A stretch of DNA of 64,000 nt from positions 1-64,000 of the forward strand of contig NZ_CABVPX010000035.1 in assembly GCF_902499125.1 (NCBI RefSeq), read 5' to 3'. Numbering within the stretch: position 1 is the first letter of the stretch; each line of letters starts with the position of its first letter. The DNA comes from Burkholderia arboris (GTDB taxonomy: Bacteria > Pseudomonadota > Gammaproteobacteria > Burkholderiales > Burkholderiaceae). Both the position numbers and the translations under genes were made by a program. Below are positions 53,415-62,468 of the stretch, in pieces. The notes below the pieces were generated by a model. It made no database searches. It had not been told where the DNA came from and saw nothing but the letters and a program-made list of their open reading frames with translations.

Positions 53415-54515
53415 TCAGCCTGCCGCGAGCGTCTCTGCCAGCGTGTCGAACGCCGGCGCCCACGCGGCACGCCACGCCGCCTTCGTTGCATCGTCGACCC
53501 ACGCGCCGTCGATCCCGTTCAGCATGAACTGCCTCAGGTCGGCCACGGTGAATCCGAAGTGGCTGAACATCAGCTCCCACGCTTCGCTCGGATTGACCTT
53601 GTGCAGCGTCGGATCGTCGGTGTTCGGATGGATCTTCAGCCCGAGGCCCGGCATCTTGCGCATCGGATGCAGCTCCGCCCATTGCTCGGGCGGCAACGTC
53701 CGCAGGTAGTACGAATTCGTCGGCACGACGGTGAAGACGATCCCGCGTTCCGCGTAGCGCGCGCACAGCTCGGGGTTGTCGACGATCGTATAGCCGTGAT
53801 CGACGCGATCGACCTGCAGCAGGTCGACGGCCGTTTCGACGTTGCGCCACGGCATCCCGAACTCGCCCGCATGCGCGGTCGTGCGCAAGCCGGCCTCTCG
53901 CGCATTGCGGTACGCCTTCCAGAACAGTTCCGGCGGCCGGTCGTTCTCGCGATAATCGATGCCGAGCCCCGCCACTTCGTCCGCGCGGTTCGCCTTCATC
54001 CACTCGACGATCGCAACGGCTTCGTCTGGATCCTGCTCGCGGTCGATGCTCGGGATCAGGCGTGCGCCGATCCCGAAATCGCGCGCGGCATCGCGGATCC
54101 CCGTCACGATTGCGGCTTGCGCGTCCGCGTATGCAATACCCGATACGTGCACCGTTCCGGTCGGATTCCAGAAGAATTCTGCATGCCGAACGTTGTGCGC
54201 GGCCGCGTCCTCCAGATACTCGTACGCGATCCGCCGCAGGTCGTCGGGCTGCGTGAGCAGATACTTGTCGAGCGCGCGCAGCACATGCAGCACGCCGACC
54301 GGCTTCTCGCCGCGTGCATAGAACGCGTCGATTTCCGCGCGCTCGATCGGCGCGCCGCTGCGCTCCGCGAGTGCGACAAACGTGTCGTGCCGCACCGCGC
54401 CGAGCAGGTGGCAATGCAGCTCGACCTTCGGCAGCGCGTGGAAGAAGGCCCGATGGGCCGGCGTGATCTCGATACCCGTGCGCGCGGCCGGGACGTTGCC
54501 TGGTGTTCCCTTCAT
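53415..54515 (-). CDS. add: Adenosine deaminase
   Basis: 366 residues, ATG 54515. Amidohydrolase metal and catalytic motifs: KVELHCHLLG with H34 and H36, HAGEFGMPWRN with His and the proton-donor Glu, DRVDHGYTIVDNPEL, and KIHPNTDDPTLH with the metal Asp. It converts adenosine to inosine; some homologues are adenine deaminases, and sequence motifs alone do not separate all members. It is 45 bp downstream of the NCS2 permease gene on the same strand, a purine uptake and salvage unit. Confidence 0.9.
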   Translation of the reverse strand: MKGTPGNVPAARTGIEITPAHRAFFHALPKVELHCHLLGAVRHDTFVALAERSGAPIERAEIDAFYARGEKPVGVLHVLRALDKYLLTQPDDLRRIAYEYLEDAAAHNVRHAEFFWNPTGTVHVSGIAYADAQAAIVTGIRDAARDFGIGARLIPSIDREQDPDEAVAIVEWMKANRADEVAGLGIDYRENDRPPELFWKAYRNAREAGLRTTAHAGEFGMPWRNVETAVDLLQVDRVDHGYTIVDNPELCARYAERGIVFTVVPTNSYYLRTLPPEQWAELHPMRKMPGLGLKIHPNTDDPTLHKVNPSEAWELMFSHFGFTVADLRQFMLNGIDGAWVDDATKAAWRAAWAPAFDTLAETLAAG

Positions 54516-54560
54516 ATCAGTCTCTTTTCGGTAGTGCCATTGCGTCGCGAAAGCCGTCTC

Positions 54561-55910
54561 TCAGTGCGGCTTCACGACGGTCCAGAAGTAGTAGCCGAGC
54601 GGAATCGCGAGCACGACGAGCCCCCACGACACGTCGCGCCAGCGGCCAGCCAGCAGCTTGACGAGCACGTAGCACAACAGCCCGCCTGCAATGCCGGTGC
54701 CGAAGCTGTTCGACATCAGCGTGAGCAGCACCATCGACATCACGGGCAGCGCATCGGTGAAGTCGTCGAAATGCGTATGACGAATCGTCGCGAACATCGA
54801 CAGCCCGATCAGGATCAGCGCCGGTGCGGTCGCCTCCTTCGGAATCGCGAGCGCGACCGGCACGAACAGCAGCATCGCGGCGAACAGCACGGCCGCGGCC
54901 AGCGACGACAATCCGCTGCGGCCGCCGGCCTCGACACCCGCGGCCGATTCGATCAGCGCGGTCAGCGCCGGAATGCCGAACACCGGCCCGAGCGTCGCGG
55001 CGAGCGAATCGACGAGGAACGGCCGGTTGATGTTCGGCAGGTTGCCGTGTTCGTCGAGCAGGTTCGCCTTCGCGCCGACCGCGAGCGCGGTGCCGAGCGT
55101 CGAGAAGAATTCCGCTGCGAAGAACGCGAACAGGTACGGCGCGGCCGCAAGGCTCAACGCGCTGCGGATGTCGAGCTTGAACGCGATCGGCGCGATGCTG
55201 TGCGGCAGCGACACGAACGATGCGGGCAGGTGCGTGACGCCGAGCGGCACGCCGGCCGCGGCCGCGACGAGGATCGCGATCAGGATCGCGCCGGGCACCT
55301 TGCGCGCCTGCAGCACGATCGCCACCGCAAGGCCGATCAGCGCGACGAGCGCGCCCGGCCGCGAGAAGTCGCCGAGCGCGAACGCATTGGTCTTCGCATT
55401 CGCGACGACCATCCCCGCGTTGCGCAGCCCGAGCATCGTCACGAACAGCCCGATCGACGCGCCGAGCCCGAGCTTGATCTGCACCGGTATCAGCCGCATC
55501 ACGACGCCGCGTGCGCCGAGTATCGTCAGCAGGAAGAACAGCACGCCCGACACGCATGCGATACCGAGGCCCGTCTGCCAGCCGATGTGTTCCGTCGTCG
55601 CGAGCGTCACGCCGATGATCACCGAGCCGCCGATGCCCGGGCCGACGAGGAACGGCAGGTTCGCGTAGAGCCCCATCAGCGTCGTGAACAGCACGAACAC
55701 GATGATCGTCGCGGTCGTCGCCGCGCCGCGCGCCATGCCGCCCGTCGCGAGCAGCGACGGGATCACGACGAGCAGGTACGCGGCCGCGAGGAACGACGTA
55801 ACGCCCGCGATCGTCTCGGTGCGCACGCTCGTGCCGCGCGCAGCAAGCGCGAAGCGGCGCTCGAGCCAGTTGGCCGGCGCGCGCGCCGGGATCGTGTCAG
55901 TCGCTGACAT
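54561..55910 (-). CDS. NCS2-family purine permease (AzgA/AdeP type)
   Basis: 449 residues, ATG 55910. About 12-14 hydrophobic segments. The start SVRTETIAGVTSFLAAAYLLVVIPSLLA and the helix VGPGIGGSVIIGVTLATTEHIGW are of the adenine/hypoxanthine/guanine group of NCS2 permeases; SAAGVEAGGRSGLSSLAAAVLF is another conserved part. It imports purine bases by proton symport. Upstream of add in the same transcript and divergent from a LysR regulator. Confidence 0.9.
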   Translation of the reverse strand: MSATDTIPARAPANWLERRFALAARGTSVRTETIAGVTSFLAAAYLLVVIPSLLATGGMARGAATTATIIVFVLFTTLMGLYANLPFLVGPGIGGSVIIGVTLATTEHIGWQTGLGIACVSGVLFFLLTILGARGVVMRLIPVQIKLGLGASIGLFVTMLGLRNAGMVVANAKTNAFALGDFSRPGALVALIGLAVAIVLQARKVPGAILIAILVAAAAGVPLGVTHLPASFVSLPHSIAPIAFKLDIRSALSLAAAPYLFAFFAAEFFSTLGTALAVGAKANLLDEHGNLPNINRPFLVDSLAATLGPVFGIPALTALIESAAGVEAGGRSGLSSLAAAVLFAAMLLFVPVALAIPKEATAPALILIGLSMFATIRHTHFDDFTDALPVMSMVLLTLMSNSFGTGIAGGLLCYVLVKLLAGRWRDVSWGLVVLAIPLGYYFWTVVKPH

Positions 55911-55966
55911 GGTGGTTCTCCTGTGATTCCGAATATTGTCCTGTGTCGGTTCCTGCGGCGCGGTCT

Positions 55967-55972
55967 TATACT
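55967..55972 (+). promoter_or_regulatory. Possible -10 box of the lysR gene
   Basis: TATACT, 38 bp before ATG 56005, within the 94-bp gap between the NCS2 permease and LysR genes. I cannot find a good -35 at the right distance. Confidence 0.25.
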
Positions 55973-56004
55973 GCCGCGTACCGCATCCCGACCGTTATTG
56001 CCCG

Positions 56005-56916
56005 ATGTCGTCCGACCGCTCGTCGCTGCTGCCCGCGCTCACGCTGCGGCAGGTCCAGCACTTCGTCGTCCTCGCCCACGCACGCAGCTTCACGCAGGCC
56101 GCGCAGGCGCTGTCGCTCACGCAGCCCGCGCTCACCGCGTCGATCCGCCAGATCGAGTTCCTGCTCGGCGGGCGCCTGTTCGCGCGTACCGCGCATCGCC
56201 TCACGCTCACCACCGCCGGCGAAGCCGTGCTGCCGCTCGCCGAACGCCTGCTCAACCAGGCGCGCGGCACCTTCGACGACATGACGCGGCTCATCGGCGA
56301 ACGCATCCAGACCGTGCGCATCGCGTTCATCCCGTCGGTCGCGGGCCGCCTGCTGCCCGCGCTCAACGCACTGCGCAGCACGCACCCGACGCTGCGCTTC
56401 ACGCTGACCGACCTGCCGAACAGCGCGCTCGTCGAAGCCGTGCGCGACAGCGTCGCGGATCTCGGCATCGGCGTGCGCGAACCCGACAGCGACGACGGCA
56501 CGCTGCGCTACCGGCAGCTGTTCGAGGACGAGATCGTGATCGTCGTGCGGCACGACGATCCGCTTGCCCGCGCGAAGAGCGTCACGTGGGCGAAGCTCGT
56601 CGATCGCGAACTCGCGGTGTTCGTGCGCGGCAGCGTCAGCGAATCGCTGCATCGCACCGGCGGCGCCGAGAAGCTGCGCCTGAACGTCACGTACCGGATG
56701 GAATACACCGAGCCGCTCTACGCACTCGCGCGCAACGGTCTCGCGACCGCCGTGCTGCCGAGCCTCTACACGATGCATCTGCACGATCCCGAACTCGTCG
56801 CGCTGCGTGTCGACAAACCGCGCGTCACGCGTGCGATCTCGCTGATCTCGCTCGCCGCCGACGATCGCGGCCCGCATGTGCGTGCGTGCCGCGAGTGGAT
56901 TGCAAAGCACATCTGA
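56005..56916 (+). CDS. LysR-family regulator of the purine cluster
   Basis: 303 residues from ATG 56005; the upstream frame from 55936 is not a LysR N-terminus. Helix-turn-helix: LTLRQVQHFVVLAHARSFTQAAQALSLTQPALTASIRQIEFLLGGRLFARTAHRLTLT (about 12-70). The rest is the periplasmic-binding-like effector domain. Placed between the permease-deaminase operon (divergent) and the nucleoside hydrolase (convergent), it probably activates purine salvage in response to a base or nucleoside. Confidence 0.88.
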   Translation: MSSDRSSLLPALTLRQVQHFVVLAHARSFTQAAQALSLTQPALTASIRQIEFLLGGRLFARTAHRLTLTTAGEAVLPLAERLLNQARGTFDDMTRLIGERIQTVRIAFIPSVAGRLLPALNALRSTHPTLRFTLTDLPNSALVEAVRDSVADLGIGVREPDSDDGTLRYRQLFEDEIVIVVRHDDPLARAKSVTWAKLVDRELAVFVRGSVSESLHRTGGAEKLRLNVTYRMEYTEPLYALARNGLATAVLPSLYTMHLHDPELVALRVDKPRVTRAISLISLAADDRGPHVRACREWIAKHI

Positions 56917-56943
56917 TCCCGATTGCGTTGCAACGGCCCGCGC

Positions 56944-57996
56944 TCAGGGCAGCTTCGCGATGCGCTCGACGAGCGTCGCGTAGAAGCGGTCCGCGTCGAC
57001 CTCGTTGATCCACGTCGCGTTCGCCGCGCGGCCGCTGCGCCCGTTCCAGTCGACGATCGTCTCGCCGAGCGTCCACTGCCCGGTCGTCTCGACCACCACG
57101 TTCACCTTGCGCCCGCCGAACAACGTCGGATCGACGAGATAACCGACGGCCGTCGGGTCGTACATCGGCGCGTCTTCGACGCCGCGCCGCTTCTTGTTGT
57201 ACGCGAGTTCGGCATCCATGATGTCGGCGACCATCTTGCCGCAGCGATTGCCGAGCGCGCGGAACGGCGCGACGCGCGCCGGCGTGATCGGCGCCTTCAC
57301 CGCGACGTCGCGCGGCAGCACGACGATCGGCACGCCGCTGCCGAACACGACTTCCGCCGCCTGCGGATCGACGTAGATGTTGAACTCGGCGGCCGGCGTG
57401 ATGTTGCCGCGCTCGAAGAACGCGCCGCCCATCAGCACGATCTCGCGCAGCGCACCGCGAATCTGCGGCGCTTCGACCAGTGCGGTCGCGATGTTCGTCA
57501 GCGGGCCGAGCGCGCACAGCGTCACGCTGTTCGGCGCTGCGCGACTCAGCGTATCGACGAGGTACGACACCGCGTGACCGGCAGCCAGCGGCGCGCGCGG
57601 CTCGTGCAGTTCGACACCTTCCAGCCCCGTCTTGCCGTGCACGTTCGCGGCCGTCACGAGATCGCGCACGAGCGGACGCGGGCAGCCCGCATAGACCGCC
57701 AGCGTCTTCGTGCGGCCGGCCCAGTCGCGGATGATCCGCGCATTGCGTTCGGTCAGGTCGAGCGGCACGTTGCCCGCGACGGCCGTCAGCGCGCGCACGT
57801 CGAGCCGGTCCTGCGCGCCCAGCGCGAGCAGGATCGCGATGGCGTCGTCCTGCCCCGGGTCGGTATCGATGATCACCGTGCGGCGCGCGGCGTCGCCGCC
57901 GGCCGCGAACGCGCCCGACTCGGGCAGCAGCGCGGTGCCGGCCAGCGCGGCGGACAGTTTCAGGAAGGTGCGGCGGGATGCGATCGGATGGGTCAT
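56944..57996 (-). CDS. Nucleoside hydrolase with Tat signal
   Basis: 350 residues, ATG 57996. N-terminus has SRRTFLK (7-13) and a hydrophobic Ala-rich stretch, a Tat signal, so the enzyme is exported. Hydrolase motif DTDPGQDD at 44-51 (Ca-binding Asp cluster of IU-nucleoside hydrolases), then LCALGPLTNIATAL and LMGGAFFERGNITPAAEFNIYVDPQAAEVV. It splits nucleosides to base and ribose in the periplasm, supplying bases for the NCS2 permease. A periplasmic location is less common than the usual cytoplasmic form. Confidence 0.9.
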   Translation of the reverse strand: MTHPIASRRTFLKLSAALAGTALLPESGAFAAGGDAARRTVIIDTDPGQDDAIAILLALGAQDRLDVRALTAVAGNVPLDLTERNARIIRDWAGRTKTLAVYAGCPRPLVRDLVTAANVHGKTGLEGVELHEPRAPLAAGHAVSYLVDTLSRAAPNSVTLCALGPLTNIATALVEAPQIRGALREIVLMGGAFFERGNITPAAEFNIYVDPQAAEVVFGSGVPIVVLPRDVAVKAPITPARVAPFRALGNRCGKMVADIMDAELAYNKKRRGVEDAPMYDPTAVGYLVDPTLFGGRKVNVVVETTGQWTLGETIVDWNGRSGRAANATWINEVDADRFYATLVERIAKLP

Positions 57997-58039
57997 GGTC
58001 GGGCTCTCGAGAAAACGCCGGGCCGCCCCACGTTTTCCT

Positions 58040-58056
58040 GACCCCCTCGGGGGGTC
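58040..58056. terminator. Short GC-rich hairpin between porin and nucleoside hydrolase genes
   Basis: GACCCCC (58040-58046), loop TCG, GGGGGTC (58050-58056). It lies 28 bases after the porin stop and 43 before the hydrolase start, both on the minus strand. It might end or attenuate the porin transcript. Confidence 0.45.
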
Positions 58057-58084
58057 TGGCGCGAAGCGGCAGGTTGGGGGGCGC

Positions 58085-59197
58085 TCAAAATACGTGCCGG
58101 ACGCCGAGCGTCGCCATCATCTGGCGCGTGCCGGTCGAGCGCGCGTACGCGAAGATCTGCGCATGGTCCGCGTCGCCGGCCGCCTGTTGCGCGATCACCG
58201 TCAGCGCGACGTCGGTGCGTTTCGACAGGAAGTAATCGGCCTGCAGGTTCACCTGGTGCCATTTCGGACGCTTGTCGATCACGTCGTACTTGCCGTTCGT
58301 GAACGCATACGCGGCGCCGAGAAAGAGCTGCGGCGTCATCGTGTAGACGACGTTCACGCCGAGGTTCTGCAGATGCAGGTGCGAATTGTCGAGGTAATCG
58401 TAGCGCACGTCGGTGAACATCGCGGCGAACTGCGCGCGGCCGATCGTGTAGAAACCGCCCGTGCCCGCGATCCGCTGCCGGCTTGCGTACGCCGCCGGCG
58501 ACATCGCGCTCTTGCTGAAGATCAGCAGCGGCGACGCATAGTCGTTCGCGATCGCGCCGTCCTGGTTCGTCGCGCTATACGGATGGTTGTACTGCGCATA
58601 GACCGCGCTCCAGCGCAGCGCGCCCTGCTCGTAGCCGAGCCCGAAGCTGTACGCGCTGTTGTTCGCGAAGCCGGTCGCGTTGCTGAAGCCGTACAGCGCG
58701 GTGAATTTCAGGCCGTAGTAGACGGGGCTCACGTACTTCACCGAGTTCTGCACGCGGATGTCGTTGTAGCCGTTGTCGTTGTCGCCGATGTTCACGCCGT
58801 TGCTCGCGATGATCACGGGCCCGATGTAGTCGTGGATCGCGTCGTACTGGCGGCCGAACGTCAGCGAGCCGTAGGTGCGGTCGGCCAGGCCCACGTAGGC
58901 CATGCGCCCGAATTCGCGGCCGTTCTGCGCGGCCGTGCCCGTCATCACGTTGAAGCCGTTCTCGAGCTGGAAGATCGCGGACAGCCCCTGCCCGAGATCC
59001 TCCTTGCCCTTCAGTCCCCAGCGCGGGTTCTGGTTCGTGCCGGACAGCGCCTGCCAGGCGTTCTTGCCGCCCTGGTTGGTCGCGAACCCGACGCCGGCCG
59101 AGATGAGACCGTACAGCGTGATGCTGCTTTGCGCACAGGCATGGGTCGCGAAGGCGCCGAGCATCGCGAGCGGAGCGAGCTTGTAGAGAGTTTTCAT
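58085..59197 (-). CDS. General porin (Gram-negative, beta-proteobacterial type), purine cluster
   Basis: 370 residues, ATG 59197. Signal peptide MKTLYKLAPLAMLGAFATHACAQ, then SSITLYGLISAGVGFATNQG. Marks: PRWGLKGKEDLGQGLSAIFQLENGF, FGRMAYVGLADRTYGSLTFGRQYD, and the end LGVRHVF with terminal Phe. It is directly upstream of the Tat-exported nucleoside hydrolase on the same strand, so it may admit nucleosides to the periplasm. Specificity is inferred from position. Confidence 0.93.
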   Translation of the reverse strand: MKTLYKLAPLAMLGAFATHACAQSSITLYGLISAGVGFATNQGGKNAWQALSGTNQNPRWGLKGKEDLGQGLSAIFQLENGFNVMTGTAAQNGREFGRMAYVGLADRTYGSLTFGRQYDAIHDYIGPVIIASNGVNIGDNDNGYNDIRVQNSVKYVSPVYYGLKFTALYGFSNATGFANNSAYSFGLGYEQGALRWSAVYAQYNHPYSATNQDGAIANDYASPLLIFSKSAMSPAAYASRQRIAGTGGFYTIGRAQFAAMFTDVRYDYLDNSHLHLQNLGVNVVYTMTPQLFLGAAYAFTNGKYDVIDKRPKWHQVNLQADYFLSKRTDVALTVIAQQAAGDADHAQIFAYARSTGTRQMMATLGVRHVF

Positions 59198-59275
59198 GCG
59201 GGTCGTGTGATCGGTGGTGGTCCAGGCGCGGCAGGGTTCCGCGAAACTGGACTCGACTATACGAACCCGGATCGG

Positions 59276-59306
59276 ATAATAAAAGTTTGCTTTTCTTATG
59301 TATCAA
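59276..59306 (-). promoter_or_regulatory. Possible promoter of the purine-cluster porin
   Basis: Minus strand: TTGATA (59301-59306) and TATTAT (59276-59281), spacing 19 bp, in a locally AT-rich stretch about 80 bp upstream of the porin ATG. The spacing is longer than ideal. Confidence 0.35.
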
Positions 59307-59358
59307 TAAAACGGATTTATTCTCATCCACGTATCTCCACCGGCCGGCGGACCGGCCG

Positions 59359-60570
59359 TCAGTCCGCCGTGTCGCCGCCCTTCGGCACCTTCGACCACGC
59401 CTTGCGCCCCGGCATCGGCGCCCAGCCCGGGCGGGCCTTGCGCGCGCTGTCGATCACGACGAGGTAGCGGCCCGCGATCGGCGTGATGTCGCGGTCGCGC
59501 CGCAGCACCCACAGCGACTTGCCGGCCTCGACGCGCGCCTGGTAGTCGTCGTCGAGCAGGCCGTGGCGGTCGAAAAACGTGTTCAGCGAAGCGGGAATCC
59601 GCACGCAGCCCTTCGAGTGCCGGATGCCGAGCAGCGCTTCGAGGCGGTCGGGATCGGTCGCATGCATCTGGAAGCGCATCGGCGACACGCCGCCCTTGCC
59701 CCAGCCGCGCTCGCCGTCCACCCAGCCGAAGTCATAGATGCGCATGTCGCGGCGGCCGTAGCCGCGAATGCCGTTCTCGTTCGTCGTGCCTTCCGCGCGG
59801 AAATCCATGGTGTCGGGCGAGTGATGGAACACGCCGAGCGGCGTCAGGAAATGGTCGTACTTGCCCGGCAGCCCGGTGCCGACCGGCGATGCGCCGATCA
59901 TCAGCCATGCGTTGGCCGGCGTGGCGCGGAAGTAGATGAAGAGCGCCTGCACGTTCGGTGCGCGGTCGACCATCGCGACGTACTCGCCGGCGAGGTCGCC
60001 GAGGTCCGCCTCGGCGAGTGCCTTCTGGAGCCGCTCGCCGTAGGCGCGCTGTTCGCTCGCGGGCACGTTCAGGCGGCGTGTGACTTCCTGCGTGAAGCGC
60101 TTGCGCATGTCGACGGCGCGCGCCGTCGCGTTCTTCGCTTCGTCGGCCGATAGCGGCGGATGCCGGCGTGGTGGGGTCGGTGCGGGCGCTTCGGCCTCGC
60201 TGGCGGCGGCTGGCGATGCGGCCGACGCAGGTTCCGCGGCGGACGCCGCAGAGCCAGCCGACGCCCCCGATGCCCCACTGGCAGGCTCTGCATGATGCAC
60301 ACGCGACGCGGCAGGCGCGGATTGCGCAGCCGATGCGCCTGACGACGCGTGCGCGGACGAAGCCGGATGCGCATGAGACGCCGTCGACGCGGGCGACGCA
60401 ACTGATGAGGATGACGTAGCAGCGGACGACGGCACGTCGGACGCGGCAACAGCCGGCCGCCCGGCCAGAACGGAACCAGGCAACGCGGCAGCGAGCCACG
60501 CGTACACGGCCAATGTGCGGGTGAGACGGTGCGGCTTCGCCAACGGCCGCTTCAGGCTGGAAAGCATCAT
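59359..60570 (-). CDS. YkuD-family L,D-transpeptidase
   Basis: 403 residues from ATG 60570. An uncleaved or cleaved signal segment at about 15-40, then a low-complexity Ala/Ser/Pro linker (about 45-140) as found in wall-spanning proteins. The YkuD catalytic domain lies at about 215-375: SPDTMDFRAEGTTNENGIRGYGRRD and the RHSKGCVRIP box with catalytic Cys322 and His318. It forms 3-3 crosslinks or attaches proteins to peptidoglycan. The linker composition suggests it spans the periplasm to reach the wall. No operon partner. Confidence 0.88.
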   Translation of the reverse strand: MMLSSLKRPLAKPHRLTRTLAVYAWLAAALPGSVLAGRPAVAASDVPSSAATSSSSVASPASTASHAHPASSAHASSGASAAQSAPAASRVHHAEPASGASGASAGSAASAAEPASAASPAAASEAEAPAPTPPRRHPPLSADEAKNATARAVDMRKRFTQEVTRRLNVPASEQRAYGERLQKALAEADLGDLAGEYVAMVDRAPNVQALFIYFRATPANAWLMIGASPVGTGLPGKYDHFLTPLGVFHHSPDTMDFRAEGTTNENGIRGYGRRDMRIYDFGWVDGERGWGKGGVSPMRFQMHATDPDRLEALLGIRHSKGCVRIPASLNTFFDRHGLLDDDYQARVEAGKSLWVLRRDRDITPIAGRYLVVIDSARKARPGWAPMPGRKAWSKVPKGGDTAD

Positions 60571-61049
60571 ACGTTCGAAGCCATCGGCCGATCCGGCCGC
60601 CGCATCATGCTGGTGCGAGCGGCGCATCTTCCGCGCGAGCCATCGACACGTCCGGCGCATCGTATGCGCCCGGCGCCGACGCCTCTTCGCGGCGGAGCCG
60701 TTCGCTGATGCAACGCGTGCGGTCCGATGGCGGCTAATGAGTCGTCAGGCCCTTCATTTTACGCGCCGACGCAGGAATCGGCAGCGGCAAAAGTGGGGGT
60801 TTTGCGGCAGATTTGCGCTTCGTCACGCTTTGTTTCAACTCGTTGCGGTTTGTGTTCCGGTTGCGTGTCACGCTTGCAGATTGAGCGTCTCGAAACACGC
60901 GCCCGGGAACTCGCGGGTTCCGCTCGCCACGATGCTCTCGCCTTATAAATTCGCATACCAAATCAATTTGGCCATGCGGCTTCCCCCGAGGAAGGTGCTT
61001 TTCGCATGCGTGCCGCGCGAACGATGCGGCACGCATGCGCAACTGCCTG
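60571..61049. other. 479-bp gene-free region
   Basis: It separates two minus-strand genes. The part at 60760-60970 is less GC-rich and contains a perfect palindrome CCAAAT-CA-ATTTGG (60958-60971). A strong hairpin GCATGCGTGCCGC / GCGGCACGCATGC (61004-61038) follows the MFS gene. No ORF with a believable protein. Confidence 0.45.
61004..61038 (-). terminator. Perfect 13-bp hairpin downstream of the MFS gene
   Basis: GCATGCGTGCCGC (61004-61016), loop GCGAACGAT, GCGGCACGCATGC (61026-61038), 11 bp after the MFS stop on the minus strand. It is the longest perfect stem in the window. No U-tract on either side. Confidence 0.6.
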
Positions 61050-62468
61050 CTACTTCGAGATGGTTTCCAGCGCGATGCCCTTCGTGCGCGGCCCCATGAG
61101 TCCGATCGCGGCCATCACGATCACCATCGCGCCCGCAATGAACGCGAACACGCCGAACGTGCCGAAGCCCCGCAGCACGGCCGCGATCACGAACGACGAG
61201 AAAATCGCCGAGAAGCGGCTCCACGAATAGACGAAGCCGACGGCCCGCGCGCGGATCGACGTCGGGAACAGTTCCGCCTGATACGCGTGGAAGCTATACG
61301 ACATGATGTTGCTTGCGAGCGTGAGGCCGATGCCGAGCACGATCAGGAATGCGCCCACTGTCGTCTGGCTGAACAGCAGCCCGCAGACGACGATCGCCGC
61401 CGCCATCGCGACGATCACCGACTTGCGCTCGAAGCGGTCGGCGATCACGAGGCCGATCAGCGGTCCGATCGGCGCCGCGAGCGCGATCACGCTCGAATAC
61501 ATCAGGCTCGACGTGATCGTGATGCCCTGCTTGATCAGCAGCGTCGGCACCCAGTTCGCGAAGCCGTAGAAGCCGACGGTCTGGAACACGTTGAAGATCG
61601 TCATCATGATCGTGCGGTTGCGATACGGCGGCACCCACATGTCGCGAAAGCGGCCGCGCGGCGGCACGGGCTCGGCCGGCGCGGGCGGCGGCAGCGGTCG
61701 GCCATACTCGGCTTCGACCTTCGCCTCGAGCGCGCGCATGATGCGATCGGCTTCGTCGACGCGCCCCTGCTGCGCGAGCCAGCGCGGGCTTTCCGGCAGT
61801 TCGCGGCGGATCCACCACACGAACAGCGCGCCGTGCGCGCCGATCAGCACGACCCAGCGCCAGCCGTCGAGGCCGAGCGGTGCATGCGGCACGAGCAGGT
61901 ACGCAAGGAACGCGACCACCGGCACCGCGACGAACCCGACCGCCTGCTCGCAGGCGAACGCACGGCCGCGGATCTGCTTCGGCACGAGTTCGGAGATGTA
62001 CGTGCCGATCGTCACCATCTCGACGCCGAGGCCGAGACCGACGACGAAGCGCCAGAAGTTCAGCCCGGCCGCGGTGTCCTGGAACGCCATCACGACGTTG
62101 GCGGCCGTGTACCACAACAGCGACCACGTGAAGATCGCGCGGCGACCGAAGCGGTCGGCGAGGAAGCCGCACGCGATCGTACCGATGAAGAGCCCGGAGA
62201 ACAGCGCGGCAATGAAGCTCGCGACGCCCGTAGTGCCGAACAGGCCGTGCGTCGTCGCCGACAGGATGCCGCTTTTCACGAGGCCGGGCGCGACGTAGCC
62301 GCTATAGAGCAGATCGTAGAGTTCGAAGAAGAAGCCGAGGCTCAACAGAACGACGAGTTTCCAGACGCTGCGGGTCGGCGGCAGGCGGTCGAGACGGGCC
62401 GAGATGGAGCCGGGGTCGATGGAGGGGGATTGGGCTGTTGCCTGCGGAAGGCTGTCCGTTGAGGCCAT
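61050..62468 (-). CDS. MFS transporter, sugar/organic acid porter-like
   Basis: 472 residues from ATG 62468 with CAGGAG upstream on the minus strand. Twelve membrane segments. Loop motif ADRFGRRAIFTW between helices 2 and 3, helix 4-5 region GLGLGVEMVTIGTYISELVPKQIRGRAFA (the ELVP...RGR motif of the sugar porter/metabolite:H+ symporter branch), and IADRFERKSVIV in the second half. The central loop has a Pro-rich run. The substrate is probably an organic acid or sugar; no catabolic neighbour helps decide. Confidence 0.88.
   Translation of the reverse strand: MASTDSLPQATAQSPSIDPGSISARLDRLPPTRSVWKLVVLLSLGFFFELYDLLYSGYVAPGLVKSGILSATTHGLFGTTGVASFIAALFSGLFIGTIACGFLADRFGRRAIFTWSLLWYTAANVVMAFQDTAAGLNFWRFVVGLGLGVEMVTIGTYISELVPKQIRGRAFACEQAVGFVAVPVVAFLAYLLVPHAPLGLDGWRWVVLIGAHGALFVWWIRRELPESPRWLAQQGRVDEADRIMRALEAKVEAEYGRPLPPPAPAEPVPPRGRFRDMWVPPYRNRTIMMTIFNVFQTVGFYGFANWVPTLLIKQGITITSSLMYSSVIALAAPIGPLIGLVIADRFERKSVIVAMAAAIVVCGLLFSQTTVGAFLIVLGIGLTLASNIMSYSFHAYQAELFPTSIRARAVGFVYSWSRFSAIFSSFVIAAVLRGFGTFGVFAFIAGAMVIVMAAIGLMGPRTKGIALETISK

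Noticed and set aside
53559-55907. 782-residue + strand ORF opposite add and the NCS2 permease
   Set aside because: Antisense of two well-supported genes, Arg/Glu/His-rich, no domain.
60515-61099. 194-residue + strand ORF in the gap between L,D-transpeptidase and MFS genes
   Set aside because: Mostly Arg/Cys/Phe-rich random-like translation, overlaps the 5' end of the transpeptidase and the 3' end of the MFS gene, no ribosome site.
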